From Gnetum montanum (lineage: Eukaryota; Streptophyta; Gnetopsida; Gnetales; Gnetaceae): a stretch of 64,000 bases of DNA. Below the pieces are notes generated by a model. That model saw only the letters and a list, made by a program, of their open reading frames with translations. It was not told the DNA's origin and made no database searches. The stretch is taken from assembly GCA_015680685.1 (NCBI GenBank), contig MNCI01033568.1, positions 679,288-743,287 of the forward strand. The letters are read 5' to 3'. This document shows, piece after piece, positions 54,520-64,000 of this stretch. The position numbers and the translations under genes were made by a program. Positions within the stretch are counted from its first letter, which is position 1. Each line of letters starts with the position of its first letter.

Positions 54520-55700
54520 GAGGTGTTGCAGTTACTAGCTCTCTTAGGCTCATGGAAAGGTTTGATTTCTTGTATGTTGACAAGCAATTTTGTTATTTGG
54601 GCTTTCAGGTTTGTATATCAACATGATCCTATAAGGAAAGTTTTCATAGATGATGTAAGGTGCTTCCTACAATGTTTGGAACTTAGTCCTTTGTGGCACA
54701 TGTGTGGGATTTCAATAAAGAACCTTGTCTCTCGGTTGAAATTTTACGTTCCTTATTTTGAGGTCATGGCATTACTTGTTGAATGCCTTGTGTAACTCAT
54801 TAGATGATAGGGCTAGTAATCAATTCTCATTTAGCAAGTTGAGGTTCATTAGTATTTCTTTTTGTGCTAGACTTAGGTCAAGATCAAGATCACAAATTGT
54901 TGAAAGTGTACGAAGCTTGAATTGAATAGGAAGAGTTGGTAGTTTTTTGTACACCAGCTCATAGGGAGAATAACCTATAGGGAGTTTCTAGGTGGAGTGG
55001 TAGGCCCAAAGGGAATCTTTGAGCTTCATGCTCTAGTCTCTCCTATATTTGTTAATTGTTCTTGTCAAGATCTTAATAATTTCCTTATTTGTTACCTCTT
55101 CTTGACCGTTGGCTTGGGGGTGGTAGGGTGTTAATTCATGTTCTACCCCTAACCATTACATGAGATTCTAAAAGGTAGTGCTTGTAAAGTGAGTAACATT
55201 ATCAAAAATTAGTGCACATGGCACCCCAAACCTATTTACAACATTTTGTTGCACAAACCAAGTAGCTATAGAGGATGTATAGTTGGTGACGACTGCTACT
55301 TCTGCCCATTTCATACAATAGTTAATAGTGACTATGATGTAAGTCTTTTCATTCGACATGGATGTGATGGGGACCATGAAGTCAATGTCCCAGATATTGA
55401 AGGGTTGGAATGGTTGGATTCATTGCTGGAAGCAGTCATTCCACCATCACATTGGTAGCATTTACAAGAACGGATGAATTGGTGAGCATCCCTAAAGAGT
55501 GTTGGCCAATAATACCCTGCCATCAAGATCTTGATATCTCTTAGCATAGTGGCCTCCACAAGGACCCTCATAATCATCTTGGAGAATGTGTAGTTAATCA
55601 GCATCAAGGACATACCAATGCACCAAGCCATTGGCACACACCTTATAAAGGTGTCCATTAATCTCCATGAAGTATTTCACTTGGTAAAGAAACCATTAAT
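54520..55700 (-). pseudogene. Integrase of element 4, decayed
   Basis: Zinc finger zone at 55430-55600 (ILMAGYYWPTLFRDAHQFI then CKCYQC), core at 55168-55377 (INYCMKWAEVAVVTNYTS, NRFGVPCALIFDN), and TPYHPQANGQEEVTNKEI near 55090-55150 with the catalytic Glu kept. Stops between pieces. Confidence 0.75.
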
Positions 55701-55949
55701 CTCCATGAAGGTGTCCATCTATGGTATAACTCTTGTGGCATCTCTTGCTTAAGAAGATAGGTAAGAATGTCATTGTACTAGTTAGGCTCATTGGGCACTT
55801 GTTCATTTATAACCCTAGCAAAGAGAAGTTCATCAAAAAATTGATTAGAGAATGAACTTTGCTCCTCTTTGTTATTCCATCTCAATTAAGATAAGTGGTC
55901 AACAATCACATTCTTGGTCTCCTTTCAATATACCATTGTAAGATTGAAT

Positions 55950-57060
55950 TCTTGTAAGATCAGAAACTATATGATACAAGGGCTTATTGTTGGTTTGTTC
56001 ATCAAGAACCGAATTACACTATGGTCTGTGTAAATGAACACCTTGTACCCAAGCACATAGTGCCTAAATTTCTCAAGGCATACACCACCATCATCAATTT
56101 TATCTTTGTTGTGGTGTAATTCAATTATGCATCCAAAATGCTTTGGTTCATACAATGGATGTAGTAGGGACATTTCTGATTATCAAATTGTATGAGCACA
56201 ACTCCAAAAGCATAATTTGATACATCTATCATGATGTGAAATGGTCTAGACTAGTCAAGTGCTTGTAGAATTGGAGTTTCTACAAGCTTCTGCTTGAGTT
56301 GCTGGAATGCATTCTCACATTTCTTAGTCCAAATGAATGGAGCATCCTTCTTTGTAAGCTTCACCAATGGTTTGGTGATCTTAGAGAAATTCTTAATGAA
56401 TCGTTGGTAGTAGCCAATGTGATCAAAGAAGGACCAGACATCTTTAACAATTTCTGGTTGATGGGTAATTCCTTGGATGAACCTTATTTTCTTAGGGTCC
56501 ACCTCAATCCTTACTTGTGATATTTTGTGCCCTAAGAAAATGTCCTTCTAGAACATTAGATGACTTTTTTGCTAGTTAAGTTGAAGGTTTGTCTCCACAC
56601 ATTTTTTAGCACTTGCTCAAGATGATCTAGGGCTTGCTTAAATGTAGCCCCATAGGTGGAGAAGTCATTCATGAAGGCTTTTACCATGCTACCAATCTAT
56701 TGTTGAAAGATGCTTAGGGAAAGGAGTTGGAAGGTTGTAGGAGCATTGCATAGACCCAATGACATATTTCTATATGCAAAAGTCTCTTAGGGACTTTTGA
56801 ACATTGTTTTGGCTTAATTCGCAAGTCCAATCTGAATTTGGTTATAGCCACTATAACCATCCAGAAAGCTATAAAAGCGATCACAAAAAAAATGATGTCC
56901 AACACTTGGTTCACAAATGGTAATAGGAAATGATCTTTGTAAGTCACCATGTTCAATAGCTTGAAGTTAATACAAACCCTTCATTTGTCACCTTTCTTTG
57001 GTGCTATCACAAGTGGGCTAATCCACTCATTATCCATAATGAGATAGATGAACCCCATCT
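55950..57060 (-). pseudogene. Reverse transcriptase and RNase H of element 4, decayed
   Basis: Catalytic box at about 56650-56680 reads AFMNDFSTYG: the first catalytic Asp of the DD pair is Asn. 56251-56502 is the RT connection (IGYYQRFIKNFSKITKPLVK, APFIWTKKCENAFQQLK). RNase H at 55967-56173 has CLEKFRHYVLGYKVFIYTDH. Confidence 0.78.
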
Positions 57061-57226
57061 TAAGGAGTTGTTCAATCTCCTCCTTGACTATTTGCTTGAG
57101 TTTTGAGTCCAAACATCACTACAACTACCTCTTTAGCTTCATGGAAGGATCTATATAGATGTGATGCTAGCATATCCTAGGACCAATCCCAATGAGTTTA
57201 TTATATGATTAAGGAGAGGGTTTTGG

Positions 57227-57703
57227 TTATTTGTTGACCACCTTCAATAGCTTCTCTTTTTGTTCAGGAGCAAGGTTTTCATTAAGTATCATTAGCTTTC
57301 CATTATTCAGAAAAGCATATTCTATGCTAGTAGGTAGAGTTTTCAACTCTAGGGGCTCATGTTTGAAACTTTCAAGAATTTCCAACTCTTTCCAATTGGT
57401 GTCATCAGGTTCATCATCAAAGAGTTGGCAATGAACATACTCCAGTTCATCCATGCCTTGAACATAGGCACTCATTAGGCTCTTAGTTGTGTCCATGAAA
57501 TTTTTTGAGTTGCTATCAAGATTAGCTATCAATCACTGGGTGCCTTCTTGTTTTTTGGCTACTACATATAGGCACCTTTGAATTTCAAACACATCTACAT
57601 ACTATTTGCATGTTGTAATGGATGTACTTTATATGGACCATAGTTTCTACCCATAGTTGCACCATGTATCACTGTACATAATGCATGAAACTCTCTTCTT
57701 GTC
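57227..57703 (-). pseudogene. Pre-RT linker and protease end of element 4
   Basis: 57227-57532 encodes QGMDELEYVHCQLFDDEP then NWKELEILESFK, the acidic linker, and EQKEKLLKVV leading into RT. 57540-57703 aligns to the end of the protease region and is cut at 57703. Confidence 0.68.
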
Positions 57704-58251
57704 TGATGAGTCATCATTGTTGGGCTATGTTGATGGGATGTCATAGACATGACCTCATTGATGGAATCTTGTTAACATGATCCCGTCAACATAGGGTTTG
57801 ACATGTTGATGTGTACTTGTCAATGTGGCACTCTATCTCTACCTAAAAATGTGCACCTACCCACTGCATTTATGGTAATCTTTTCATAGTTGTGAAAAAC
57901 TCTTACATTTTTTCCTTTCAATAGTTAGAATATTTTCTGAGTGCCTATAGTAGCATTTAAAGAGTGTAAATATTTTTATTCAAGCACTATTGTACTTGAG
58001 CATTTTAGTGTGAATGGTAATAAAGATGATCTTTTTTGATCAAACCTTGTAGCACTTGGAATAGATTAATTGTTTTATTTATGAATTTAATATTTATGCA
58101 ATTTACTTTAATGTTTCTAATTAATTAATTAAGATTGATTAAATAGCGAACATTAGTATGATCACTTCAAGCATATGTTTAATGCTTGGTAATCCTAGTA
58201 GTGCTTAATGCTTGCTAACTTAGTGGCATTATAATGTGTTCAATGTAGCAT
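57704..58251 (+). mobile_element. Partial plus-strand LTR of a further family
   Basis: Starts TGATGAGTCATCATTG; words GTTAACATGATCCC, CGTCAACATAGG and TTGACATGTTGATG; decayed TATA (CCTAAAAATG near 57843); AATAAAGATGATC near 58018; then GCTTGGTAATCCTAGTAG typical of these U5 regions. Cut at 58251 where the family D repeat begins. Confidence 0.6.
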
Positions 58252-60240
58252 CTGAAAACATCGGTGGTTGGAATATTGAGAGGTTGTTAGGTGCACAGCC
58301 TAACCCCAAGTCCGTAGGAGGGTTGTGTTGGAAAAGATGAAAATGGAATGCCCTAGATGGTCTAGTCGATTAGTTAGGGACTTATGTAGTGTCCAATAAC
58401 TTTTTTCAAATAATTATTTTAGAGCATCACGTGTAGGAGTTGGAATAAGTAAGAACGCAACATGCATAATAGCGAAAGAATATCAATGTGCATGTATCAT
58501 GATAATAGAAAGAGATAGGTATGCTAACAATTTAAACTATGTGCTATAGAAAAAATAAAATGAGAGTGCAAGTGAGGAAATGCACCACCCAAAGATTGGG
58601 GAATGTGACTTTTGATCAAATGATATGTACAATTGTTAGTAGTGTCAAATAGGCACAACTGGGCAGCAAGGTAACATGGTCACAGCTCCTGGGTCGTTGT
58701 AGATGTAGTGCTGACAGAAAAGAGCTAAAGCCTATTGGGTTGGTAGTTGCTATGCTATGCAGGTGGGAGGTGTAGGTGTCATTTTTGAGTGTAGGAGTGA
58801 GGAAGATATTAAGAATGATCTTGATATTGAGATTTACCACTCATCAACCTTTTGCTTGCCAAAGCCAACTGCTGAAGCTAACCCTTAGAATGTCAATTAT
58901 TGGGGTATTTATAGAGTCAGGGTTGGAGGGGAGATTTGGTTTGGATGCCATGTGTCCTGGGTCCCATGTAGCACAATCATGAATGTGTCACACTGATGTG
59001 CTACGCTCAAAGTGTGGTGTTACGCTTGATAGGACAAGAACAGGGGCTGAAAATCTGTCAAATTGTGACCATATTGCCCAAACCACATATGGAAAAGTTT
59101 GAAAAAATGCTATACTTTTCACAAAAATGCCAAAAGAAATGCAACTTAGAGCCTTACACTCTGAGACTACATCTTCCCTCCTCTTCTAAGTCAGGTTAAG
59201 CATAGGGACAACTTTGGAGATCAACAGGGGGTGCAAAAGCAAAGCAAATTACTAATCTTGATTGTTGAAGAGATGCTAGAGTTGAAATAAAGGTTGATGC
59301 TGAATTCTAAGGGCATTTGGAGGCATTTGGAAGCCTTTTCTAAGTGTTATGCTATCTATGTTACCTAGCGTAATGAAGCGTAGCATGAACACTTAAAAAT
59401 TTATTGCAATTTTTTGCCTTCTACGTTGTCTACGCTGCACAGCATAGCAGAGCATAGCACTCATTTTTTAATGAATTTTATCACAAAAATTGCAAATATC
59501 ACTATGTGATTCAGCAAGGTAAGCAACTTTAGCAATCAGCAACTACACTTTTCATGTCGAAGGATCCTGATACCTCTTCATTTCATACTTGAAAAATCTT
59601 TGACCCTGTAACCTCTACTACGCTATCTATGCTATGTAGCATAGCACATCGTAACATCTAATTTTGAATGAAGTCTTACCAAAATTGCAATGCTCTACAA
59701 TGGGACTCTGATTATGCTCTAAGGTTGAAGTAGGACAGGCAGCCTTAGAGGTTGAAGAATTGCCAAATGCACCTTCTATGTTTGGTCCAACATTGAGGAA
59801 AATTTTAGTCCCGCATGGCCTGCTATGCTATCTACGCTATTCAGCATAGCAAGTCCAAAGATAGAAAATTTGCCAAACTATTTAGTCCATCTTGAGCATT
59901 TTTGACATCTCCTAGCCTAACACTTGGGTGGACTGGTAGTTGGGACATGTGTCAAGCTAGGCAAGCTAGAGAGTGTAGCAAGCTTGACAGCCTAGAAGAT
60001 AGAAAATTTGTCAAACTATTTAGTCCATCCTTAATGTCCTTTTTGTGCAAATTGGCCTTGGAAATGGGTGCTACATCAACTGTGCCAAAGAGTGTAGCAG
60101 ATAGACTTAGAAAAAACCTTGTAGGCTTTAGGACTTCCAGGGTGCCATGCTATCTATGTGGCATAGCGTGACATCTAGCTTAGAGAAATTTTGCCCAAGT
60201 TTCAATGCTCTAATGCTAAGCCACGAGGGCTTGAAATTAG
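58252..60240 (-). mobile_element. Family D LTR-like repeat, copy 2
   Basis: Homologous to 26935-28450. TATAAATA on the minus strand at 58906-58913. The word zone (58995-60170) has at least five palindrome groups such as CTACGCTATCTATGCTATG with TAGCATAGCACATCGTA, and TGCTATGCTATC with ATTCAGCATAGCA. Short frames at 58996 and 59902 are chance. The right edge is approximate. Confidence 0.45.
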
Positions 60241-61182
60241 TGTTGTTTCACTAGCCCTTCTTTGTCGACGTATGAAGGATTTGCTTGAGAGACATTGACA
60301 AAGAATATGAAACACCATGATAAATGTGACACCAACATCGTTCCTTGGTGCTTACCTAGACAATGATTTGCTGTGCTTGAGAGTGCCAAGAAAGTAAAGT
60401 ATGGTAGAGAATAGGGAAGGTTTGAGGAGATGGGGTTAGGGGACAATAGAAGAAAATGGAAAAATGTAGGATGTGATGCCATGACAACCTGTTTTCATAG
60501 TGTGATCCCTCATCAGAGTGCTTATGAGAGAGACATCATGCATAGGTGTCTTTTCCCTATGGATTTTGACCTCTCATTGAAGTGCTTGGAGATGGTCGAT
60601 CTAAGGTTGAGATAATTGCAAAGCAGCAATTGTGCCATTCAATTTGGGCACTTGTCTTATCTCATTTTCTTTTCTTTTTCCTTTTCTTCTTTCTTCTCTT
60701 TTCTTCTTTTTTTTTTAATTTTTTTTTGAGGAAATGCATTGCACATCCATATCCTCTTGAAGGCAACCATATCACCACTATAGGATAGGTTTTTCCTCCC
60801 TGGGATGAGTTGTGTTACATCCATGTGGGGCTTTGACCAACCTACAAAGGCTTTCATTGGACAAATTGCATTACATCCATCATGGGTTTAGTGGTTAAGT
60901 GTGGGAAAGGATTTTATTTGTATTGGAAAAGCTTGTGAGGGGATGTGAGGAATTGTAAGAGTGGGAAATAGACGTTAGATTAGTTGAGGAGGTATTAAGG
61001 TATGCACTCTTAAGTAGCTACGCTAGTTAAAGTAGGTACTTTGGAACAATGTAGTGTCTTGATCTTGTGGTGAAATGCATTCCTAAATGATGCCATCCTA
61101 GCTTTATCCTACAAATGCAAGAAAGAGAAAACTAGAAGAAACAACCACCATGTGAAGTCAGGGTGAAGTCCTATCTGCTTAG
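60241..61182. other. No recognisable gene; pyrimidine tract
   Basis: A long T/C tract at 60655-60728 is the only marked feature. No family resemblance in frames at 60237-60860. Confidence 0.4.
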
Positions 61183-62900
61183 TGTTGGCGACTGTTTGGG
61201 ACGCGACCGCCAACGAGTGTCCTCGAATAGGATTTAGGTGCCTGCTGGTCTCTGGCAACACCAAGGCCCAGATACCTCCAAATAAACTCAGTAGTTAATG
61301 TGAGTATGTGTATGTGTTGTTGCGGCGTGTGGTTGTGTAAAATGTAACAATTGCGTTGTGTGTGAACTACAAATGACTTACTTTAAAGAGATTCAGCCAG
61401 CTTTGCCAAGTACTGTGAGTTCTTGAAAATTTTCTATTTTGTTCAACTACCTAGTCTATGCGGTCCTTATAATACCTACTTGTAACAAATAAAATTTTGC
61501 AAAAACATTTGAGCACAACTCCATAATCTACTCCTAATTTTCCCCAGAGAAAGAGATAGTTCCACAAGAAAACTAGAAATAGCGCAAGATTCGATGGAAA
61601 TAAGCAGAAAAGAAAAGAAAGCAGATTTGTGTAGACCTCAAATATTTAAATAAGGCAAAATGACATGAGTAAACACTTCGCAATAAAGCTATCCAAAATT
61701 CAATATCTATGAATTGTTCAAACTTCCAAGGCTCAAACAAGCAATATCTTCAAGACAATCCTATTATGCTACCAAAAATTGCTGCGTAAACTACCACGTA
61801 CGAGACTCCATTTTGACTAGATAATAGATGTCAACGATTGCATTCAAACAGAACCTTTAAAAGACTTGACAATTTCTGATTGAAATACCACGAGAATTCA
61901 CTTTAAAGATAAAAAGAAGCTATTCTGGTCCCATCAAAATACCAAAGATTTTCTGAACCCTCTCGACTACTGAATTGTTCAACGGCGTGACTACAAACAG
62001 AGGCTCTCTTACAACAATCCCAATAGCAGTTCCCACACGTTGCACAATAATGAAATTTACTACTAAAATGCTCTTAAGGCTTTTAAACACAAGCGCTTCT
62101 ATGGCAAAATTTTAATAGAAATTTCTATCGGGCAACAAGAACAATAAGAGCAATCTAAAAATCCCAAAATTACTTGCCAAGGATGATACTATCTAAACCA
62201 CTAGCTAAACAATTTAAACAAAACAAAAAATGAAATGCATAACTCACAGGACCATGACAAAGAGGCTGAAATCTTTATTCTAGCAAGCCATCTTGCAAGC
62301 AATCGTTCATAATTTCTTTACAAAGCTCTTCTCAAGACCTCAAGAATGTCTCCAAGTGAGAGCCCAAGTGTGATCCCAATGTCTTCTCAAAAGTGTGATG
62401 TATGAGACCTCCCAAAAGTCCTCTCTTCTTCCAAATTGAGACCCCCTCCTCCTTGTCCCCTGAAGCCTTTTTATAGGGTTCCAAGGTAGGTAGGGAAGTT
62501 ACATATTCAAAAATATCTCACCTAACTTCTCTCCCAAGTAACCTGGCCAACCAATTAGGAGATTACTTGCCCAACAAGTTAGGAGGTTACTTGCCCAACA
62601 AGTTAGGTAAGTTACAACAATTTTGGGTGGTTTCAACCACCAAAGAGATAAAAATGCTACAATTTAGTTATAAATGAATAAAAGGGATAATAGCCAAATG
62701 TCTCCTTTTATAGGATGTTACACAAATATCCCATAATTGTCCATTTAATTAGGAGGGAGTTATATAGTTAGGAATATTACCTTTGTAAGTGATTTGTTTA
62801 AATAAATCTAAATCCCTAATCTAATCTAATTTAATTTAATTTAATTCAAATTTTAAATTCTAAGTGTCACTAAGCTCTAAGATTTTATCATAAAAATTCA
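61183..62900 (-). mobile_element. Copia-like 3' LTR, minus strand
   Basis: Minus strand: AATAAGGGGGAGATTATAT (62901-62919), the usual copia polypurine tract, then TGAATTTTTATG at 62900. TATA-like CCCTATAAAAAGG lies near 62471-62483. The left end reads TGTTGGCGACTG on the plus strand (61183), giving ...CCAACA on the minus. No pol remains on the right, and no target duplication identified. Confidence 0.45.
62546..62617. repeat. Three 24-base tandem repeats inside the copia-like LTR
   Basis: Units of the form CCAACAAGTTAGGAGGTTAC repeat with period 24 (about 62547, 62571, 62595); the third is divergent (AGGTAAGTTAC). They lie upstream of the minus-strand TATA box, the place of LTR enhancer repeats. 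Confidence 0.6.
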
Positions 62901-62919
62901 ATATAATCTCCCCCTTATT

Positions 62920-63589
62920 GGTGGTAGCGGTAGTTAATTTCATTTTGTATCCGATAATTGAGATTAAAATTCGGAATGACCCGAAATATGAGCCCAAAGG
63001 CAAAGCCACCGATCCTGCAACTGATTCAAAATATCTTTGGCCAAAAATCGTTACCAGCAACTGCCATCACAGGAGAAGGCTTAGCCGCCGTGTCAGGAAA
63101 CATCGCTATATTAGAGGCATCAGCATCGGGCATGGTTATTATTTCCAGATTGCAGGTCCCAGGGCGGATAAACTTGTAATTGCCGCTTCTTCTTTTTTTT
63201 ACCGCCTAGAAAAATTTTGAAATGCATTCCCAGGCCTATTCGGTGAGGTTGTAGGTGGATTATTTTCCTGAAAATGTGTTGAGCCATGGAAGGCTTTTTC
63301 TTGAAATACCAATTACAGGAAATGGTAAGGTAAGTTGCGAAAACCCTGCAACTACCTGAAAATATTGTGCTGTGTGCACCACGCGATTCTGTGATGACGT
63401 TTAAGGTGTGTAAATCTTAGGGCTCCTCCCGTGGTGGCAAAGCTTCTTCTTTTTGTAAACGGCGAGGGTTTGTTCATGTAGAACAGCACAGAATCCAGTA
63501 GGGTTTGGCAACGCATGAGGAGGTTTTTGTGGCTCTGCTTTGCTGTTTTTCTGCCAATGTCTGTCCCTTTTTTTTGTTTCTGTTTTTGA
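62920..63589. other. GC-richer stretch, possible exon or low-copy DNA
   Basis: Base composition rises clearly here. A 73-codon plus-strand frame at 62958-63179 (ITGEGLAAVSGNIAILEASA) looks protein-like but I cannot name a family, and overlapping frames exist. No repeats recognised. Confidence 0.3.
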
Positions 63590-63763
63590 TGACTGCCGCA
63601 GCCGCGCGCCCTTTTTTTATATGCATAAATAACATCGCGTTGCTATCTCTGCCACCCTCTCCGTCTTTGCCTTCGGTCGAGCTCTGCTCTGCTGCCATCT
63701 TCTTTGCCGTTGCCCTCAATCGTGACCTGCAAAATGCCGACGAACACTGCAATCCTTCCAGAG
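63590..63763 (+). promoter_or_regulatory. Candidate promoter, leader and first exon of a gene at the right edge
   Basis: TATATGCATAAATAAC TATA-like site at about 63619-63634, a C/T-rich leader (63640-63720), then ATG at 63734 and MPTNTAILPE followed by CAGAG|GTGCGC, a plausible donor at 63764. The reading frame runs on only by chance after that. The rest would lie outside the window. Function unknown. Confidence 0.3.
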
Positions 63764-64000
63764 GTGCGCCATGCCTTAGTACCTTGCGCTCATACCATAG
63801 TAAAAATAATCAGATTTTTTTTTAAATTTGTGCGATGTAACCCCAAAAAAAATCAACATCTCCATTCCGAACATGGGTAAGGTTTATGTTTGTCCTTTGA
63901 CATCCTTCTCTTAGTCCACGGGAGAATTCATTAAAATCCCATATTTTGAGAAATGTATAACAGGACTTCTTAACATGACTTGCAGAGCCAGTGTCATCCT
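63764..64000. other. Right edge, no recognisable feature
   Basis: If the exon call at 63734-63763 is right this is its first intron. Otherwise nothing seen. Confidence 0.3.

Larger units (their letters stand above)
51941..57703 (-). mobile_element. Element 4: gypsy element with pol, without aORF, 5' end lost
   Basis: Minus strand order: protease end, linker, RT, RNase H, integrase, spacer, aORF stub and 3' LTR. It stops at 57703, at the point matching about 25190 of element 3, where a plus-strand LTR begins. Gag, 5' LTR and primer site are missing. Confidence 0.8.

Noticed and set aside
57704-58251. 5' LTR of element 4
   Set aside because: It is in plus orientation with different U3 words, whereas element 4 is on the minus strand; it is a separate insertion or fragment.
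63505-63825. 106-codon plus-strand frame at the right edge
   Set aside because: It spans the TATA-like site and C/T-rich leader; composition explains the open frame and an opposite-strand frame overlaps it.

Overview
This is AT-rich plant nuclear DNA, dominated by old, nested retrotransposons with one recognisable host gene. The host gene is a pentatricopeptide repeat (PPR) gene. The elements are mostly Ty3/gypsy with a tRNA-Asp-type primer site, plus LINE, SINE and Ty1/copia remnants. Most element genes carry stops, and much of the decay looks like C-to-T change. The low gene density and long-lived decayed elements suggest a gymnosperm (perhaps a conifer), but this is inferred from character only, not from a species match.

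Layout. 1-3382: a plus-strand LINE interrupted by a solo LTR (target duplication CCAAC), after the tail of another LTR at the window edge. 4532-7432: a two-exon P-class PPR gene on the minus strand. 8680-9180: three tRNA-like SINE copies. 9223-9520: a truncated LTR. 10200-14560: a decayed minus-strand L1-like LINE, interrupted by tandem repeats and by a second solo LTR (duplication GTCAT). 14745-15175: an array of short palindromic words. 15815-26690: element 3, minus strand, with gag, protease, RT/RNase H, integrase, an internal promoter, an extra ORF (aORF) and a 3' LTR. 26935-28450: a repeat rich in hairpins (family D), followed by more palindromic words. 30396-39027: element 1, plus strand, with gag and aORF but no pol. 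39870-40490: copia remnant. 41486-51914: element 2, plus strand, with gag, protease and aORF but no RT or integrase, and an intact duplication ATAAC. 51941-57703: element 4, minus strand, with pol but neither aORF nor its promoter. 57704-60240: an LTR fragment and a second family D copy. 61183-62900: copia-like LTR. 62901-64000: GC-richer edge that may hold the start of another gene.

The four gypsy elements share LTR ends (TGATGA/TGATAA beginnings, a GGGGTACC box and TCATCA ends), a GGGGGTA plus-strand primer and a common backbone, yet each family has its own set of short CpG-rich, often self-complementary words upstream of a TATAAATA box. Those with an aORF carry a second promoter about 1.5 kb after the gag/pol end, built of the same kind of words.

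The most notable signal is in the family A LTRs downstream of the TATA box and AATAAA: one to three tandem stem-loops in which both sides of each stem change together between copies. This looks like a conserved structured RNA in the retroelement 5' leader.
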